This document shows, one piece after another, positions 13,806 to 14,081 of a stretch of 14,081 nt of DNA (the stretch's first letter is position 1; each line of letters opens with the position of its first letter). This DNA is from CAYPIE01 sp964410665 (GTDB lineage Bacteria; Planctomycetota; Planctomycetia; Gemmatales; Gemmataceae): assembly GCA_964410665.1 (NCBI GenBank), contig CAYPIE010000130.1:1-14081 (forward strand), read 5' to 3'. Under the pieces are notes generated by a model. It was not told the DNA's origin. It saw nothing but the letters and a program-made list of their open reading frames with translations, and made no database searches. The translations under genes were made by a program, and so were the position numbers.

Positions 13806-14081
13806 AAACGCAGCCGAAGCAGCCGAGGCGCTTGCGAGAAGTCAGAACGGCTGAGGCGGTTGCGATGAGTAGAGGCAGAAGCGCTTGCGATGAGTAGAGG
13901 CAGAAGCGCTTGCGATAAGAAGAGGCAGAGGCGCTTGCGTTGCGGGGAACCCCCGGACTCACGTCCGGGGCTCGCCTTTCGGAGACGGTTGCATAAGCGG
14001 AAGGGATGGACGGCAATAGAGTTGCAGGGAATCGATCGCGTCGGCAGAGCTTCGGACTGACGTCCTTCGCCAGAGCAGAGA
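13806..14081. repeat. Palindrome and 25-bp tandem repeat block, right copy
   Basis: Four steps of a unit built on TGCGATGAGTAGAGGCAGAA plus GCGCT recur with a 25-bp period (TGCG at 13861, 13886, 13911, 13936), after a 28-bp step from 13833. Then come CCCCGGAC-TCAC-GTCCGGGG (13951-13970), GAATCGATCGCG (about 14029-14040) and GGAC-TGAC-GTCC (14054-14065). From 13928 to the window edge it is a diverged inverted copy of 143-295. It fills the 3' side of the PQQ-repeat gene, with no coding sense. The block is cut by the window end. Confidence 0.85.

Noticed and set aside
13833..13960. CRISPR array
   Set aside because: The units are contiguous 25-bp tandem repeats with no unique spacers, and there are no cas genes nearby.

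Overview
The window looks like chromosomal DNA of a GC-rich planctomycete, probably Pirellulales-like. The grounds are a DUF1501 protein with a twin-arginine leader, a secreted PQQ-type beta-propeller that opens with a WPGWRGPRGDG motif, and intergenic GC-rich palindromic repeats. The taxonomic call is inference from gene content. No rRNA, tRNA, CRISPR array, transposase or phage gene is visible.

Layout. 1-303: a block of palindromic and tandem repeats that runs into and truncates a DUF167 (YggU-like) gene. 407-1141 (-): YggS/PLPBP. 1218-2534 (+): DUF1015 protein. 2574-3539 (+): polysaccharide deacetylase of the exosortase-associated type. 3610-5142 (-): two tandem DUF4058 paralogues. 5308-6804 (+): HtrA/DegP protease. 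6953-7144 (+): small zinc-ribbon protein. 7286-8460 (+): membrane SPFH protein followed by an Arc-like ribbon-helix-helix protein, behind a strong sigma70-like promoter flanked by an inverted repeat. 8457-10115 (-): marR, pirin and a 5'-truncated azoreductase remnant, with a palindromic operator candidate over the marR promoter and a degenerate copy before pirin. 10272-11612 (-): DUF1501. 11829-12299 (-): GtrA-like membrane protein. 12564-13796 (+): secreted PQQ-repeat protein. 13806-14081: a second repeat block, inverted relative to the first.

How the genes relate. Most are single housekeeping or envelope genes with their own signals. Two small regulated modules stand out. The first is SPFH plus Arc-like regulator, where the second gene may control the first. 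The second is MarR, pirin and azoreductase, a plausible quinone or electrophile response unit whose last gene has decayed. I see no clear new defence or biosynthetic system. The most unusual material is the repeat family at both ends, with its compensatory stem changes, its truncation of a gene and its inverted placement around about 13.5 kb.
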